A stretch of DNA of 27,575 nt, from contig CADCIU010000035.1 of NCBI GenBank assembly GCA_902801585.1, forward strand, positions 1 to 27,575, written 5' to 3'. The notes below the pieces were generated by a model. It had not been told where the DNA came from, made no database searches, and worked only from the letters and a program-made list of their open reading frames with translations. The position numbers and the translations under genes are program-made. The first letter of the stretch is position 1. Every line of letters begins with the position of its first letter. Shown piece after piece: positions 8,661 through 16,864 of the stretch. This DNA comes from an uncultured Lachnospiraceae bacterium (GTDB taxonomy: Bacteria > Bacillota_A > Clostridia > Lachnospirales > Lachnospiraceae).

Positions 8661-8700
8661 AAAAAAGCTTCTCTCCATCAAACCGGAGAGAAGCTTTTTT
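8661..8700 (-). terminator. Strong intrinsic terminator after the MATE gene
   Basis: A perfect 16-bp inverted repeat (8661-8676 and 8685-8700) with an 8-nt loop; the stem contains GCTTCTCTCC and ends in runs of A and T on either side. It lies 33 bp after the MATE stop in the direction of transcription and would work in both directions. Confidence 0.93.
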
Positions 8701-8732
8701 GAATTTTTAAAATTCCTTTATAAATGCCTCAT

Positions 8733-10157
8733 CTATTCAATTACAGATTTCTTCAGCCACGTCCCCCTGACAAAGTGAATCCGATATATGATCCCTCTCA
8801 CACCCCAATCCAGGAACATGCCGATCCAAACGGCCAAAATCCCGAGGTGCATCACGCGGATCATGAAGATCGACCCTGCCACCCTGCAGAGCCACATCGT
8901 GAGCGACGAGACGATCATCGTATATTTGACATCGCCTGCCGCCCTGAATCCATAAGCAGGAATAAAACTCATCGCCCAGAAAACAGGCTTCACCACAGTA
9001 ATGAGCAAAACCATCTTCAGGCAGAGCTCCGCCGCGTCCGGCTCCATCCCGGCCAGCTTGACGACCGGACCGGAGATCATATAGACGGCAGCGCAGGACG
9101 CAATGATCACAGCTTCTCCCCATGTAGTAAGCTTCTTAATATAGTAGACCGCCTGATCTTTGCAGCCTGCTCCCAGACACTGGCCGACGACCGTCATCAT
9201 GCCGATTCCGACGCCGCACCCCGCAATGCCGTTCACATTCTCCAAGATAGCCGTCATGGCCTGTGCGGCGATCGCCGTCGTCCCCAGCGTAGAAACACTG
9301 GACTGAATCGCCAGTTTGCCAAACTGGAACATCCCGTTCTCGACCCCTGAAGGCACACTCAGCCACATGACCCTTCGGATCATATCTGCATCCGGCCGCA
9401 CTGACAAATAATTGCGGACAACGATTTCCTGCTTGTTTCTGTGAAGATATCCCAGAATCCAGACAGCGCCGATCACACGCGACAGCAGCGTCGAGAGCGC
9501 CGCCCCCGCAACGCCCAACGGAATCACAAACACCAACACAGCATTACCCACAATGTTCATCATATTAGTAATAATGCTGATCCGCATTGGCAGCCTGCTG
9601 TCTCCGCACGCCCGGTACAGCCCTGCGCCTCCCTGAAACAGCGCAAAAAACGGATACGACATCACCGTGATCCCAAAGTAGATCAGCGACGCATCCATGA
9701 CCTCCACAGAAACCTGCCCGAAGATCAGACTCAGGAGCGGCCTGCGAAACACAAGGCAAAATACAGCAATACTGCTCGACAACACCAAAATAACCAGCAG
9801 CAGCTGTTTTGCCGCTTTATTACACTGTTCAATATTCTTCTGTCCCAAGTATTGAGAACAGATTACCGTGCCACCAGCTGCAAGCGCCGCAAAAACCTGA
9901 ATCATCAGTGTATTGATCGAATCCGTGAGCGAGACAGCAGATATAGCTGCACTCCCCAGATTAGATATCATCATAGTATCCGCCATCCCCATGAGCGCGT
10001 TCAAGAACTGCTCAACAATAATAGGAATCAGCAGACTATAAAGTGCAGCATCCGAAAACATGAGAGGCTCCGCTGTCCGAACCTCAGAGTTTGAACCAAA
10101 AAGCGAGTGACGTAAATCCCGGGTCGCATGGGGCCTCGGCAAAACATGTGCAGTCAT
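8733..10157 (-). CDS. MATE family efflux transporter
   Basis: A 474-residue polytopic membrane protein with the twelve-helix MATE layout: N-half (LYSLLIPIIVEQFLNALMG, then MADTMMISNLGSAAISAVSL) and C-half (WLSVPSGVENGMFQFGKLAI). The family exports drugs or metabolites by Na+ or H+ antiport. Residues 1-30 form a polar extension (RPHATRDLRHSLFGSNSEVR) before the first helix. The substrate cannot be told. No good Shine-Dalgarno lies close to ATG 10157; the leader is instead a purine-rich tandem repeat (10171-10237). Single-gene unit closed by the terminator at 8661-8700. It is distinct from the second MATE gene at 21258, which carries an ATPase tail. Confidence 0.93.
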   Translation of the reverse strand: MTAHVLPRPHATRDLRHSLFGSNSEVRTAEPLMFSDAALYSLLIPIIVEQFLNALMGMADTMMISNLGSAAISAVSLTDSINTLMIQVFAALAAGGTVICSQYLGQKNIEQCNKAAKQLLLVILVLSSSIAVFCLVFRRPLLSLIFGQVSVEVMDASLIYFGITVMSYPFFALFQGGAGLYRACGDSRLPMRISIITNMMNIVGNAVLVFVIPLGVAGAALSTLLSRVIGAVWILGYLHRNKQEIVVRNYLSVRPDADMIRRVMWLSVPSGVENGMFQFGKLAIQSSVSTLGTTAIAAQAMTAILENVNGIAGCGVGIGMMTVVGQCLGAGCKDQAVYYIKKLTTWGEAVIIASCAAVYMISGPVVKLAGMEPDAAELCLKMVLLITVVKPVFWAMSFIPAYGFRAAGDVKYTMIVSSLTMWLCRVAGSIFMIRVMHLGILAVWIGMFLDWGVRGIIYRIHFVRGTWLKKSVIE

Positions 10158-10170
10158 TAAATCAAATTCA

Positions 10171-10237
10171 TCTTCTTTCTTTTAAATTAGTCTTCTTTAA
10201 ACTAGTCTTCTTTTAAACTGGTCTTCTTTTGAATTAG
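10171..10237 (-). repeat. Four-unit tandem repeat in the MATE leader
   Basis: Units of 20, 15, 16 and 16 bp (10171-10190, 10191-10205, 10206-10221, 10222-10237), each close to TCTTCTTTTAAATTAG on the plus strand. On the transcript each gives an AAAGAAGA tract, the last lying just before the MATE start codon, so copy number could change leader length or ribosome loading. Confidence 0.75.
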
Positions 10238-10264
10238 TTACATTTAATTTCTTTTCGGCCGTTT

Positions 10265-10292
10265 ATTTTACAACCTTCCAATTTAAATTCAA
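10265..10292 (-). promoter_or_regulatory. Candidate promoter of the MATE gene
   Basis: Minus strand TTGAAT (10292-10287), 16-nt spacer, TAAAAT (10270-10265). The predicted start near 10258 gives a leader of about 100 nt containing the four-unit repeat. Confidence 0.55.
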
Positions 10293-10706
10293 GGACGAAT
10301 TCCGACTATTTTATGGACAAAACTGCGCATCAGTCTTATCCCTGGGAGCAACTTGCCTGAGAAGCAAAAGGACCTCAGAGGTCAATCAGTCCTCTAATAG
10401 GACTTCTACACTTCCACTTACCTGAAAAACAAAAGGGCCCCATCACATCTTAGTTTCTTAATTCTGGCAGGGTCCCTCGCCAGAATCACCAGCCAGCTTG
10501 AAGCTAGAGACCCCCACCACATAAAAATATTTCCATTTTAATAAGCCCCTTCTCCAAAATCCGCTAATACCGAACCAACCAATTCACTATTTCTGAATTC
10601 CTATCAAAATCCCCGAATTTTCCATCCAATTCATATTATTTCAATGACAAACAATAAACTGAAATCTCAAAAATTCAGAATTCCGAACTGGTTCATTAAT
10701 GAATTA
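10293..10706. other. AT-rich intergenic region with several small hairpins
   Basis: No gene was found. Palindromes seen on the plus strand: GACCTCAGAGGTC near 10374, AGTCCT-CTAAT-AGGACT near 10391, ATTCTGGC/GCCAGAAT with a 10-nt loop at 10461-10486, and TTCATTAATGAA at 10692-10703 next to the XRE promoter. Two imperfect direct copies (CCTGAGAAGCAAAAGGACC and CCTGAAAAACAAAAGGGCC) lie about 70 bp apart. No known riboswitch consensus was recognised. Confidence 0.5.
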
Positions 10707-10735
10707 TTGAATTATCAGTTAATTTCCTATATAAT
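10707..10735 (+). promoter_or_regulatory. Promoter of the XRE/RelA-like operon
   Basis: TTGAAT (10707-10712), 17-nt spacer, perfect TATAAT (10730-10735). The perfect 12-bp palindrome TTCATTAATGAA at 10692-10703 just upstream is a possible operator, perhaps for the XRE protein itself (inference). Confidence 0.8.
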
Positions 10736-10768
10736 TGGCCAATCATCAAACAAAGGGAGGCGAATACC

Positions 10769-11959
10769 ATGACAGGAATTGAGAAAAATCACCCTGGAAT
10801 CCCCGAAAACTCCGGCAAACCGGAAACTGAAAAAGCCGCCAACACCACCAGAACTGAAGGAACCACCACCCCCGCAACCCCCGGAACCACCACCCCCGCA
10901 GCCACCCAGGACCTCGCCGAGATCATCTCCTCCAACCTGAAAAAGCTGATCGCCCACAACGGCATCACCCAGAAGGAGCTGGCCGACATGCTCGGCGTGG
11001 CGCCCGCCTCCATGACCGACTACTGTAAAGGCCGGAGGATTCTCGGCACAGAGCACCTGGTCATGCTCAAGAAGCACTTTGATATCTCCATCGACGATTT
11101 TCTCACCAAGAGCATCACCCCTTCTGCCGTCGCGGTTCCTCCCAGAAGCACAGGAATTGACCGGGAGAAGATGGAGACCTACCACAAGTATTGTGCCGCT
11201 TATTATATGTACTATTTTGACACCAGTAAATCGAAGGGCCGCGACCTGCTGCCGCCCAGGGATTCCCTTCTGTACGGCATTCTCTTCATATATGAGAATC
11301 CCACTTCCCTGGAGGTGCCGGAATTCGGCTGCGCAGCCATTCTCGGGATCCGCGGCAGAGACGAAGTGACCCGGATCAAGACAGAACTGGACAAAATAGA
11401 AGATCCCGAGAAGATCATCAACCACATCGGAAGGAATTATGAGAGCATGGCTTATTACGGAGACTTTACCCTCTCCCAGTTTCATGCTTTTGTCAGCATC
11501 AGCCACACAAGTACAGACAAAGCGCTGCTGATCTTCCACAGGATCGACAACAATAAACCGGAGTATATCGGCGGCATTGGCACCATCAACTCCGTATCCA
11601 AAGGCCGCGAACACACCCCGGTGATTCAATTTATGGGAATATCAAGATATTTTCTCTCCATGTCCGAAGAGGAGATCCATCACAATCTCCTGCTCGATTA
11701 CCCGACTTTTGAAGCGGACCCGGAGATGGTGGATGAAATGATCATGAACTTCAAGGCCTTGTACGCAGATCCGAACGGCGCAGTTTATGAGGGCTTTTCC
11801 GAGTACCAGAAGGCCATTATGGTTCGATCGACTTTGGAACGGTTTGTCAAGAAGAGCCTGGAACGGAACATGTTCCGATATGGGAAGATCTCAGGGACCA
11901 CAGACGACGACCAGTGGTATCACGCCATCAAGGCCGCATCCGTCAAAGGCCTGAACTAA
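10769..11959 (+). CDS. XRE-family regulator with unrecognised C-terminal domain
   Basis: A 396-residue protein. Residues 1-47 are a polar Thr/Pro-rich tail with an 8-residue tandem repeat (GTTTPATP, GTTTPAAT) encoded by a 24-bp DNA duplication from 10859. Residues about 50-112 are a Cro/C1-type HTH (ITQKELADMLGVAPASMTDY, recognition helix around APASMTDYCKG). The remaining 280 residues, rich in Tyr/Phe and in alpha/beta pattern (SLLYGILFIYENP, FGCAAILGIRGRDEV, TDKALLIFHRID), match nothing I recognise and may sense a ligand or partner. GGGAGG precedes the ATG. The next gene follows 30 bp later with its own RBS, so the pair is probably co-transcribed and the regulator may control the RelA-like enzyme. 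Confidence 0.85.
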   Translation: MTGIEKNHPGIPENSGKPETEKAANTTRTEGTTTPATPGTTTPAATQDLAEIISSNLKKLIAHNGITQKELADMLGVAPASMTDYCKGRRILGTEHLVMLKKHFDISIDDFLTKSITPSAVAVPPRSTGIDREKMETYHKYCAAYYMYYFDTSKSKGRDLLPPRDSLLYGILFIYENPTSLEVPEFGCAAILGIRGRDEVTRIKTELDKIEDPEKIINHIGRNYESMAYYGDFTLSQFHAFVSISHTSTDKALLIFHRIDNNKPEYIGGIGTINSVSKGREHTPVIQFMGISRYFLSMSEEEIHHNLLLDYPTFEADPEMVDEMIMNFKALYADPNGAVYEGFSEYQKAIMVRSTLERFVKKSLERNMFRYGKISGTTDDDQWYHAIKAASVKGLN

Positions 11960-11989
11960 AGAGCACATGACGTAGAAAGGAGGAGCACC

Positions 11990-13453
11990 ATGGCATACGA
12001 ATTGGCAGTAGATCTCAGCGATATCATGAGAATTTACAGCAAGAACCACAAAGTCGGCAATAAGCGCGGCATCAAGCGCGCCTATGACTTTGCGGAGAAA
12101 ATGCATGCAGGCGTGACCCGCGGCACCGGCGAGCCTTACATCAAACACACGCTGCGCGCAGCGCGTTCTGTAGCTGAATGGGGGGCAGAAAGTGACGTGA
12201 TCATGGCAGCCCTGCTCCATGATGTGGTCGAAGACTGCGATGTCACCGTGTCTGAAATTGAAGAGCTCTTCGATTCCAGCGTCGCCGACACCGTAGATGC
12301 GGTAACTGCCCTGAGCGACAAGGACTTTGACTTTGCCAACCACGCCCTGACCAAGGCACAGATGGATCTGCTCTCTGACGCCAAACTGCAGAGCAAGATG
12401 AACAGCAAGGCGCTCCTTGTCAAGATTGCCGACAGAATCGACAATCTCAACACCATGTCCGGAGTGAAAGAAGAAAAGCGCATTCCCAAGGCCGAGCACA
12501 CCAAGGCGATCATCATTCCCATGGCCAGACTTGCCAAAGCAGACCATTTGGCCGATGTTCTGGAGGAACTCTGTTTCAAAATAGAGCACCCCAGGATGTA
12601 CGAGAACATCGAGAGAGAGTACCGCCATCTTCTTGAGGCCAACAGCTATGCCTGTCAGGAGTCCCTGCACACACTCGAACAAATCATCAGCCCCGCTTAC
12701 AACAGCAAGGCGCTCAGCCGCTACCGCCGCTACATCGTGGACCTGATCCACAGCGAGCGCTCCTATATCAGTATTTACCGCCAGATCAGCCGCGACGCCA
12801 GCAACCTCAAAGAGGACTGGTCTGTCCTTATGTCCAAAAGCAACATCGAGCTCTACGATCTCACATTCATCGTGAGCGATGAACTGGCTGAAGAGAAGTC
12901 CAGCCTGCACCCTTATGATGTGTTCTTTCACTATTTTGACAAAGAGCTGGCTTCCAAGGGCTTCTACCTGGTCAAGTACTGTTTTACGACCAACAAAGAC
13001 ACCGGCTACTTCCTGCTCTCCGACGAAACGGACAACCTCTACCGGCTGTTCGTCCGCACAGAGCTGGAATACCTCCGTTTCCTCTACGGCAGCATTGTGG
13101 ATCCCGACTCCAATTTTGCCATCTCCGATGTCAACGAGATCGAGCCCCAGGACACCTACAACGAGAAGATCAAGGTCTTCCGCCGGGACGGCTCTGCCAT
13201 GGACATCGATAAAGGCGCCACCGTGCTGGATTTTGCATTTTATATCCACACTGACCTGGGTCTTCATTTCGAGTACGCCATGGTCGATGAGTCCAAGACC
13301 AGGCTGCCCAAGAACACACGCCTGAGTGAGGGCGATTTGATCACGATCGTCTCCAGCGAAAAGGTCAATCCGGACATCACCTGGTTCAAGCACGTCAACA
13401 CGAGCAGGGCAAAACATAACCTCGTCAAGTACTTCCAGAAGCTGGGATACTGA
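11990..13453 (+). CDS. RelA/SpoT-like HD hydrolase with TGS domain, synthetase degenerate
   Basis: A 487-residue protein. Residues 1-200 match the (p)ppGpp hydrolase domain of Rel enzymes: His53 (YIKHTLRAA), the HDVVED box (His77-Asp78, Glu81-Asp82) and KIADRIDNL (Asp148), so metal and catalytic residues look intact. Asp replaces the usual His in the ADRxHN motif. Residues about 230-385 occupy the synthetase position and keep only faint echoes (IELYDLTFIVSDE; YRLFVRTELEYLRFLYG); the RxKxxxS-type ATP-binding and catalytic signatures are absent. Residues about 392-455 form a TGS domain (KVFRRDGSAMDIDKGATVLD, then IHTDLG). Rel's later helical, zinc-finger and ACT regions are missing. Likely a dedicated alarmone-type hydrolase. 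AAAGGAGG precedes the ATG. Confidence 0.85.
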   Translation: MAYELAVDLSDIMRIYSKNHKVGNKRGIKRAYDFAEKMHAGVTRGTGEPYIKHTLRAARSVAEWGAESDVIMAALLHDVVEDCDVTVSEIEELFDSSVADTVDAVTALSDKDFDFANHALTKAQMDLLSDAKLQSKMNSKALLVKIADRIDNLNTMSGVKEEKRIPKAEHTKAIIIPMARLAKADHLADVLEELCFKIEHPRMYENIEREYRHLLEANSYACQESLHTLEQIISPAYNSKALSRYRRYIVDLIHSERSYISIYRQISRDASNLKEDWSVLMSKSNIELYDLTFIVSDELAEEKSSLHPYDVFFHYFDKELASKGFYLVKYCFTTNKDTGYFLLSDETDNLYRLFVRTELEYLRFLYGSIVDPDSNFAISDVNEIEPQDTYNEKIKVFRRDGSAMDIDKGATVLDFAFYIHTDLGLHFEYAMVDESKTRLPKNTRLSEGDLITIVSSEKVNPDITWFKHVNTSRAKHNLVKYFQKLGY

Positions 13454-13514
13454 CCCTCTGAAAATCGGGCCGAAAGCTAGGATATTGACCCACCGATAAC
13501 CGGGATACTGACCC
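13443..13514 (+). repeat. Three copies of a stop-codon-spanning 13-mer
   Basis: GGGATACTGACCC at 13444-13456 encodes the last codons and TGA of the RelA-like gene. It recurs as AGGATATTGACCC at 13479-13491 and exactly at 13502-13514, where its last base touches the stop of the convergent transporter gene. The gap between the two stop codons is thus filled by copies of the gene's own 3' end. Confidence 0.85.
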
Positions 13515-15310
13515 TATACGTTCGCTTCTTTTCCCTGCATCATGCAGGTGAGGAGAATGCAGGCTATAGTCAGCACGCCCAAGACCATCATCAAGGTATT
13601 CCCGGTAAAACCGATCCCGCGCCGGATCATGAAAAACGTGATCCCCATCACGACCGTGTCCGCCAGGCAGATCGCCGGCGACCACTGATTCGACACAAAG
13701 CCCCGCATTCTCAGAGGCCCGCTGCTGCGAAGTCGCAGCGTGACCCACGCACCCAGACCGAAATCGCTCGACGTCAGCACAATGAGCACCGGAAATCCCA
13801 ATGCAATTGTGAACGTCAAATTGTTAAAGAATATGAGCGGCACCAGGTCCAAAAACTGCTGTTTGAAAAAGACTTCCAGCCCGAACCCCAAAAACAGCGC
13901 ACAGGCCATACAGCTGATCACCGCCGACCATGCAAACAGGCCGATCTTTTTCCATGTGTGTACATTGACTACATCGCCGGCCATCGCGCGCCAGGTCTTA
14001 TAAGGGATATAGGCGGATAGGAAATTCGCGATAAATCCGAGGACCACCGTTCCCTTCATGGTCTCGATCCGAAGCAGATCTCCCAGCAGATTCCCGATGG
14101 CGCAGCCGAGCGCGCCGACCGGGCCGAAGACCATGCCCACCGGTGCCGGGATCGCGTTGACCGGCCGGATCTGCGAATATCCGCCCGCGAAGATCATTAC
14201 ATTAATGGAGGCAGATAAGATGCCGAACATCACCGCGACCAAAAAGAAAATGTTCTTCGCCTGCGGCATAAAAGGGAGCAGGGCCGCTGCCGCTTCGTCC
14301 TTTGCCTCTGCGGCTTCCAGGCCCTCCAATACCCTGACTGTCGTCTCGAAACCCATCTCCTCCCCGATCAACTCGTCTTCCTCTACGTCCTCTCTGAGGC
14401 GTTCTTCTATGTCCTCCTCCCGGGCTTTTTCCTTTTTTGACAGGAAATTCGTGCCCGCGATGATCGCGCCCAGAGAGATGATCAGCGCGCCGCCCACGGA
14501 TTTGGCCGAGAACTGCTCCACACCGCCCATCGATTCCGGCAGCAGAACGGCCGCCACCAGCGTCACGACCGGCTCCGTCGAAGCCACGATCGTCACGCTC
14601 ACCGCGTCCGCGTACTTGTCCGCATACATCAGCATCAGATAGGCGTAGCACTTGGAGAAGAACGCGATCAGGAAGATGTACGACAGCGTCACCTGCGACC
14701 ACTCGATCGTGAACAGCGAACCTGCGTCCGTCGCCATCCACAGCCCGAACCCGGCCACCGCCGACACGATCATCTGCAAGACCGTCAGAAGCGACGGGTC
14801 CGTCTCCTTCGTGTACTCCGTCGCCAGCACCGTATACATCGACATGGCCGTCGCCGACCCCAAAATATACAGCGCCCCAAGCAGTCCCGCGCCTCCCATA
14901 GTTCCCCAGTTGGAGACAAAGATCCCGATCAGGATCACCGCAATTCCCGCAATATTGTTCCTCGACGGGTACTGCTTCTTAAAGAGAAGAATCAGCGGCA
15001 CGATAATAATGCCCATCGAAGCGTACACGCTCGCCGAAGAGGCCGGAATCTGATCCAGCCCCAGCTTCTCAAACATGTTGCTCAGTGTAATCAGCACACC
15101 CAGGATCAGTCCCTGCCTGAGCGACACCTTGTTCAGAAGCCGAAACTTTCGGCGCATCACCAGTGCCAGTATGATCCCTGCCACTCCGGACGTCAGCGCC
15201 AAGTACGCATACACCGAAAAGCTCTGCGGAATGTCCTTAATAAAAATGTAAGACGAGGACCAGCACAGCGTGATCGAAAACAGTATAAAAATTGATTCTT
15301 TTTTGGTCAT
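13514..15310 (-). CDS. EamA (DMT) transporter fused to ECF-substrate-component-like domain
   Basis: A 598-residue membrane protein. Residues about 4-290 form the two EamA repeats of a ten-helix drug/metabolite transporter (SITLCWSSSYIFIKDIP at the start; ASTEPVVTLVAAVLLPE in the second repeat). A highly charged cytoplasmic linker (about 290-350; EKAREEDIEERLREDVEEDE) leads to a second set of five to six helices. These carry PVNAIPAPVGMVFGPVGAL followed by GCAIGNLLGDLL, the pattern of QueT-like ECF S components. S components normally need EcfA and EcfT, and none is nearby. AAGGAAG precedes the ATG. The fusion suggests uptake and export, or two steps for the same solute, in one chain; the substrate is unknown. 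Confidence 0.82.
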   Translation of the reverse strand: MTKKESIFILFSITLCWSSSYIFIKDIPQSFSVYAYLALTSGVAGIILALVMRRKFRLLNKVSLRQGLILGVLITLSNMFEKLGLDQIPASSASVYASMGIIIVPLILLFKKQYPSRNNIAGIAVILIGIFVSNWGTMGGAGLLGALYILGSATAMSMYTVLATEYTKETDPSLLTVLQMIVSAVAGFGLWMATDAGSLFTIEWSQVTLSYIFLIAFFSKCYAYLMLMYADKYADAVSVTIVASTEPVVTLVAAVLLPESMGGVEQFSAKSVGGALIISLGAIIAGTNFLSKKEKAREEDIEERLREDVEEDELIGEEMGFETTVRVLEGLEAAEAKDEAAAALLPFMPQAKNIFFLVAVMFGILSASINVMIFAGGYSQIRPVNAIPAPVGMVFGPVGALGCAIGNLLGDLLRIETMKGTVVLGFIANFLSAYIPYKTWRAMAGDVVNVHTWKKIGLFAWSAVISCMACALFLGFGLEVFFKQQFLDLVPLIFFNNLTFTIALGFPVLIVLTSSDFGLGAWVTLRLRSSGPLRMRGFVSNQWSPAICLADTVVMGITFFMIRRGIGFTGNTLMMVLGVLTIACILLTCMMQGKEANV

Positions 15311-15383
15311 TCCGGCACTTCCTTACAGTATGAACAATACATTATCCCGTTCATCAGTCACTGATCTTACTTATTCAACCTAA

Positions 15384-15449
15384 TGGTCCACGGCCCCTTG
15401 ATCCATGATCTCTTGGTCCGTGGGCCCTCATCCACGATCCCTTGTCCCT
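15384..15449 (-). repeat. Two-and-a-part tandem repeat after the flavin reductase gene
   Basis: Imperfect units of 30 and 29 bp (15384-15413, 15414-15442), each starting TGGTCC and containing ATCCAYGAT, plus a partial TGTCCCT. They begin at the stop codon of the flavin reductase-rubredoxin gene and run away from it. The last gene codons are not duplicated here, unlike at 13443, 16865 and 17713. Confidence 0.65.
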
Positions 15450-16088
15450 TCAGCGAACAATCTTCTCAAAATCCGCCTTAGGGTGCTTGCAGATCGGGCA
15501 GATGAAATCGTCGGGAAGCTCTTCCCCAACCCATTCATATCCACAGATCAGGCATCTCCAGATCGTCTCTCCCTTCGGTGTCGTGCCGGCCGCCTGCGGC
15601 TTAGGCTTGATGTTGTTCTGGTAATACTCATAAGTACAGGAAGATGTGTCAGAAAGCACCGTCATAAAAGTCGGCTCACAGATGAACAGTGTGTGCGATC
15701 CCAGATCCACTTTGCTCTCCACCTTCAGTGAGAAATATGCGTTCGTACCGGCTGTGATGTAGGGAATTTTGTTCTCGGCAATCGCATAGGACTCAGCCGG
15801 ATAATCCGCGAACTTATCCACATCTCTCCCCGACTGGAACCCGAAATGTTTAAACAGCGCAAAGTCCGCGTCATTACTGATGACCGATACATTGCACATA
15901 CCTGTCTCCATTACCATGTCATGTGTATAATTGGACTTGTTGATCGCGATCGAGATCCGGTTCGGCTCAGACGCCACCTGAACAGCAGTATTGATGATAC
16001 AGCCATTCATCTTCTCCCCTCTGACTGCCGTGCAGACAAACAGTCCATAAGATAATTTGAACATTGCCTTCGTATTCATTTCAGCCAT
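15450..16088 (-). CDS. Flavin reductase-rubredoxin fusion (high-molecular-weight rubredoxin type)
   Basis: A 212-residue cytoplasmic redox protein. Residues about 8-150 are an FMN-binding split-barrel flavin reductase (FKLSYGLFVCTA, INTAVQVASEPNRISIAINK, GMCNVSVIS). Residues about 172-212 are a rubredoxin: W-R-CLICGY at Cys179/Cys182 and CPICKHPKADFEKI at Cys197/Cys200 bind one iron. The architecture matches clostridial high-molecular-weight rubredoxin, which passes NAD(P)H electrons to flavodiiron oxygen or NO reductases; no flavodiiron gene lies in the window. Start ATG 16088 has GGAGG seven bases upstream. Its promoter region carries a short inverted repeat (ACTGT-GGTAA-ACAGT) that could be an operator. 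Confidence 0.93.
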   Translation of the reverse strand: MAEMNTKAMFKLSYGLFVCTAVRGEKMNGCIINTAVQVASEPNRISIAINKSNYTHDMVMETGMCNVSVISNDADFALFKHFGFQSGRDVDKFADYPAESYAIAENKIPYITAGTNAYFSLKVESKVDLGSHTLFICEPTFMTVLSDTSSCTYEYYQNNIKPKPQAAGTTPKGETIWRCLICGYEWVGEELPDDFICPICKHPKADFEKIVR

Positions 16089-16186
16089 TTGTCTTCCTCC
16101 TGAAACATGGTTTTTTAGTCGTTACAGTACCCGGCCTTTCTTATTCCGACAGACCCATAATACTGTTTACCACAGTTGCTGATACT

Positions 16187-16216
16187 ATTTTATCCCTTTC
16201 TCAATGCTTTGCTCAA
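16187..16216 (-). promoter_or_regulatory. Candidate promoter of the flavin reductase-rubredoxin gene
   Basis: Minus strand TTGAGC (16216-16211), 18-nt spacer, TAAAAT (16192-16187). The inverted repeat ACTGT-GGTAA-ACAGT (16163-16177) lies just downstream of the predicted start. Confidence 0.55.
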
Positions 16217-16279
16217 GAAAACCCTATTCTATTTTGATCATTCGTATGTTTTTTCCACTTTCACGAAGGAACGCAGCAC

Positions 16280-16855
16280 CTACTCCGCGTTCTTTCTGAT
16301 CACACTATGCCCGCAATACTGGCAGATATAGTCATCCTCTGAAGTCATGGTATACTCCGCTCCGCAGTTTTTGCAGTACACTTTGAACACATAGATCTTG
16401 TGATACTGCAGAATCCTCACAGAGTCTTCTTTCTTGGAGAGCTCAATATTCCGGATATACTTTCTCTTCTGCATTGTCTTAAGAAAAGAAACCGTCTTCT
16501 CAGGTTTGATCTCTAGGATCTGGGCAATCACCGGAATCGGCACATTCTCATTCGTGCTCATAGCCAGGAAACCGGCCAGCCGTGGTGCCAGACCTCCGCA
16601 TTTCATCTCCCGCCTCATCCAGTACAAAAAATAGATCAGTCCGCCGCACATAGCCGCAACAAACAGTAAGGCCAAGACATCCTTTACTCCCAAAGGTGCG
16701 TACTCTCCGCTTAAGTTTCGACCTTGGCTGATTTCACCCACGGCCTGCAATGCCAGGCTTACAACTGACAGTGTGAAAAAACCGTAGAGGATCATGAGTA
16801 TCCGATACGTCATCCGGCTGTAGTTCGCTCCTTTTTCTCCCAAATATCTTTCCAT
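16280..16855 (-). CDS. Membrane protein with C-terminal zinc ribbon (paralogue B)
   Basis: A 191-residue protein with two membrane helices (RILMILYGFFTLSVVSLAL; VLALLFVAAMCGGLIYFLYW), a soluble middle that reads like a winged helix (MSTNENVPIPVIAQILEI, then TVSFLKTMQKRKYIRNIEL), and a C-terminal zinc ribbon (Cys161-KN-Cys164, Cys178-QY-Cys181). It shares the TM, winged-helix-like, zinc-ribbon order with its upstream neighbour, so the two are probably distant duplicates. Function is unknown. ATG 16855 is chosen over a TTG at 16885 because GAGGG lies 7 nt before it; that Shine-Dalgarno lies inside the third copy of a 32-bp repeat derived from the neighbour's 3' end. Confidence 0.75.
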   Translation of the reverse strand: MERYLGEKGANYSRMTYRILMILYGFFTLSVVSLALQAVGEISQGRNLSGEYAPLGVKDVLALLFVAAMCGGLIYFLYWMRREMKCGGLAPRLAGFLAMSTNENVPIPVIAQILEIKPEKTVSFLKTMQKRKYIRNIELSKKEDSVRILQYHKIYVFKVYCKNCGAEYTMTSEDDYICQYCGHSVIRKNAE

Positions 16856-16864
16856 GCTTGTTCC

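Noticed and set aside
10330..10520. Possible riboswitch or T-box between the MATE and XRE genes
   Set aside because: Several small palindromes occur, but no known aptamer or T-box consensus could be recognised and the flanking genes give no metabolic hint.
10727..11629. 300-codon minus-strand open frame
   Set aside because: Antisense of the XRE regulator gene, with a Gly-rich stretch created by the opposite Thr/Pro repeat.
11891..13417. 508-codon minus-strand open frame
   Set aside because: It is the antisense of the RelA/SpoT-like gene, which has an RBS and intact catalytic motifs; the frame is a codon-bias shadow.
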